Part shown: piece after piece, positions 5,670 to 7,315 of the stretch
How the letters are laid out: each line of letters begins with the position of its first letter
Position numbering within the stretch: the stretch's first letter is position 1
DNA from: Alphaproteobacteria bacterium
GTDB taxonomy: Bacteria > Pseudomonadota > Alphaproteobacteria > Puniceispirillales > UBA1172
Reading direction: 5' to 3'
Assembly: GCA_021296375.1 (NCBI GenBank)
Contig: JAGWAQ010000080.1
Location: 1 to 7,315 of the forward strand
Length of the DNA: 7,315 nt
Program-made: the position numbers and the translations under genes
The notes under the pieces: model-generated
Told to the model about the DNA's origin: nothing
Seen by the model: only the letters and a program-made list of their open reading frames with translations
The model's database searches: none

Positions 5670-7315
5670 ATGAACAACACCAATAGAGGCGAAATTCTTC
5701 TGACAAAACGTGCAATTTATTTTGCCAATGACGGCCATCCATTTAATCGCGAAGGGGTGCTGGCTCTTACCTATGCAGACTTAAGCGGAAAAAATGACAG
5801 TAATAAAGCTCAGGACATGCACGCTGATATTAAGGATGATGGTGAATGGGTAAATAAATGCAATAAAACGCGATTGGAAGGGGACTTCAAAAACTTGCTT
5901 TTGATGGCGGTTCGACAGCAGAAAAAAGCCACAAAATCTTATGAGGGGAGATGGCTTTTAGAGATTCTCCAGAATATGGATGATGCCATTGGTGAGGCTG
6001 ACTCAAAAAAATCCATTGGCGCAAAAGGACTTGGATTTAACGCCGTGCTGGAGGTTGGCCATTCGCCAGCGATTTATTCAGGAAAATTCGCCCACGAATT
6101 TCCAGAAGAAGAAGAAACACGAAAAAAACTACATCAACATGAATTGTGCAAAGCAGATGACCTAGAGCATATTCCGTCATTCACATTTTTATTCCCTTCA
6201 ACACCTGACAAATATGTAAATGAACTGAAGAAAAAAGGCTTTGTGACGGTGATCAAAGTCATGCTGCACGAGGGTCAATTTGAAAGTGTTGAGGAACAAC
6301 TAGAGGAATTGGACACGAATTTTCTTTTATTGTCACAGAATATTGAGCAACTCCGGATCAAAACTCCAGGCACCGAAAAAACCGTCCAGCGGCAGATTAA
6401 GCCCCAGCGGCAGATTAAGCCAACCCCGGAAGGTGATGATACCGAGTTGTCATGTATCACCATTTCCACCACCAATGCTTCGGCAAAACCAGTCAAAGAA
6501 AAATGGTTGCGCTGGTCACGAACATGGGACGGGGGTGAGGATAAAATGTCGGGATGCAGTTTCTGTCTGCCTTTGAAGGGTAATCAGTGCATTCCGGCAC
6601 GTGATGATATGGAGGTTTATAATTTTTACCCCACTTCAGAACCTGCCTGCATCAAGGCCGTGTTGCATGTCACTTTTGATTTGAAGTCAAACAGAGAAGA
6701 AATGGTTCGGGGTCAGGATGATGAAACTATTATTGAAAAGATGGTTTCCCTAGTCATTGACCACGTTATCAAAGACAAGCGTGTGCAACCGGCAATCGTC
6801 CTGCAGGTTTTTGCGGGGTTAAATAATAATGATAATCCGCGTCATAGAGGAAAAAGCCCTGTGCCTGAACTTCAGGATAAGTTGCTTGAGGCAATTTGCG
6901 CAGAACCTTTTATCCCTGATCTGGGGGGGAGCCTAAACACGCTGGAGAGCATCCATCGCTGGGATAGTAAGTTTGGTGAATTTCTTGTATTTGAAGGGGA
7001 TACATGCACTGCCCTTGCGGCAAGTGAAGTGAATGATCACCTTGCATCCTGGACAGACCAAAAGATTGATCTTAAGGGAATATTGGCCCTCCCGATTTTT
7101 CGGGATAAAGATGGTCAACCGTGTTCTCTTGAGGAAGGGCTTGCCTTTACCGCGCCGCAAAAACTTGATATTCCGGATATTCTCCTATCTAAACAAATCG
7201 CCCAAGATGATGTGGACCGTCTGGTCTCATATTCTGAATCTTGCAACAAAGATGACGAATACCTAAAAAAAGAAATAGAAAAGCATCTCATCTCAACAGA
7301 AAATAAATTTATCAA
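5670..7315 (+). CDS. Sacsin/Hsp90-like GHKL ATPase, permuted motif order (3' end beyond window)
   Basis: The frame is open from ATG 5670 to the window edge: 548 residues with no stop. Three ATP-site motifs of the GHKL (Hsp90/sacsin) fold are visible: YFANDGHPFNREGV (17-30), the NDG metal/adenine box with downstream LSGK; LLEILQNMDDAI (96-107), the N box with E98, N102 and D105 spaced as in Hsp90; and SIGAKGLGFNAVLEV (115-129), the lid glycine box, followed by SPAIYSGKF as in sacsin-type domains. In Hsp90 and sacsin the N box comes before the NDG box; here it comes after. Residues 150-548 are mainly hydrophilic with no motif I recognise. Bacterial relatives are often over 1000 residues and found in accessory loci. 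AT-rich like the PLD gene (5701-5760 counts 27 G+C in 60). No membrane segment. Target and function are unknown; a nucleotide-driven conformational switch is the family expectation. Confidence 0.82.
   Translation, partial: MNNTNRGEILLTKRAIYFANDGHPFNREGVLALTYADLSGKNDSNKAQDMHADIKDDGEWVNKCNKTRLEGDFKNLLLMAVRQQKKATKSYEGRWLLEILQNMDDAIGEADSKKSIGAKGLGFNAVLEVGHSPAIYSGKFAHEFPEEEETRKKLHQHELCKADDLEHIPSFTFLFPSTPDKYVNELKKKGFVTVIKVMLHEGQFESVEEQLEELDTNFLLLSQNIEQLRIKTPGTEKTVQRQIKPQRQIKPTPEGDDTELSCITISTTNASAKPVKEKWLRWSRTWDGGEDKMSGCSFCLPLKGNQCIPARDDMEVYNFYPTSEPACIKAVLHVTFDLKSNREEMVRGQDDETIIEKMVSLVIDHVIKDKRVQPAIVLQVFAGLNNNDNPRHRGKSPVPELQDKLLEAICAEPFIPDLGGSLNTLESIHRWDSKFGEFLVFEGDTCTALAASEVNDHLASWTDQKIDLKGILALPIFRDKDGQPCSLEEGLAFTAPQKLDIPDILLSKQIAQDDVDRLVSYSESCNKDDEYLKKEIEKHLISTENKFI
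6386..6421 (+). repeat. Two perfect tandem copies of an 18-base unit in the ATPase gene
   Basis: The unit ccagcggcagattaagcc occupies 6386-6403 and again 6404-6421 without a mismatch. Being 18 bases it keeps the frame and encodes the hexapeptide QRQIKP twice (residues 240-251), in a polar, proline-containing stretch that looks like a linker. It looks like a recent slippage duplication; copy number could vary between strains. Confidence 0.9.

Noticed and set aside
7115..7315. 66-codon minus-strand frame at the right edge
   Set aside because: It is antisense to the continuous ATPase frame, which has codons consistent with the rest of that gene.

Overview
The window looks like chromosomal DNA from an alphaproteobacterium. 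The evidence is an initiator tRNA whose anticodon stem begins with A-U instead of the first of the usual three G-C pairs, and a GC-rich central block whose proteins resemble alphaproteobacterial families. This placement is inference; no species is claimed.

Layout. Bases 1-203 hold the end of an upstream unit, an initiator tRNA-Met gene (93-169) and its terminator. Converging on that terminator is an AT-rich gene (289-1407, minus) for a single-HKD phospholipase D-type protein with a C-terminal PUA/EVE-like domain, probably a nuclease fused to a nucleic-acid reader. Bases 1470-1737 carry no gene I can support. Bases 1738-3196 (plus) hold an overlapping pair: a group I truncated haemoglobin and a PAS/coiled-coil/PPM (RsbU/SpoIIE-type) phosphatase, which read as a gas- or redox-responsive signalling unit. 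Their 3' end abuts, with no spacer, a minus-strand pair at 3197-5507. That pair is an APH/methylthioribose-kinase-like phosphotransferase followed 13 bases later by an enolase paralogue with altered active-site residues, which suggests a phosphorylate-then-eliminate pathway on an unknown small molecule. Finally, an AT-rich gene starts at 5670 (plus) and runs off the window. It encodes at least 548 residues of a sacsin/Hsp90-like GHKL ATPase whose ATP-site motifs appear in permuted order.

How it fits together. The central 3.9 kb (globin, phosphatase, enolase-like, kinase) looks like resident chromosome. The two AT-rich genes on either side point outwards and resemble nuclease and large-ATPase parts of accessory, defence-type loci, one of them next to a tRNA gene. 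I see no integrase, insertion sequence, duplicated tRNA end or CRISPR array in the window. The best candidates for something undescribed are the permuted GHKL ATPase with its possible link to the PLD-EVE-like protein, the globin-phosphatase pair, and the enolase-like/kinase pair.
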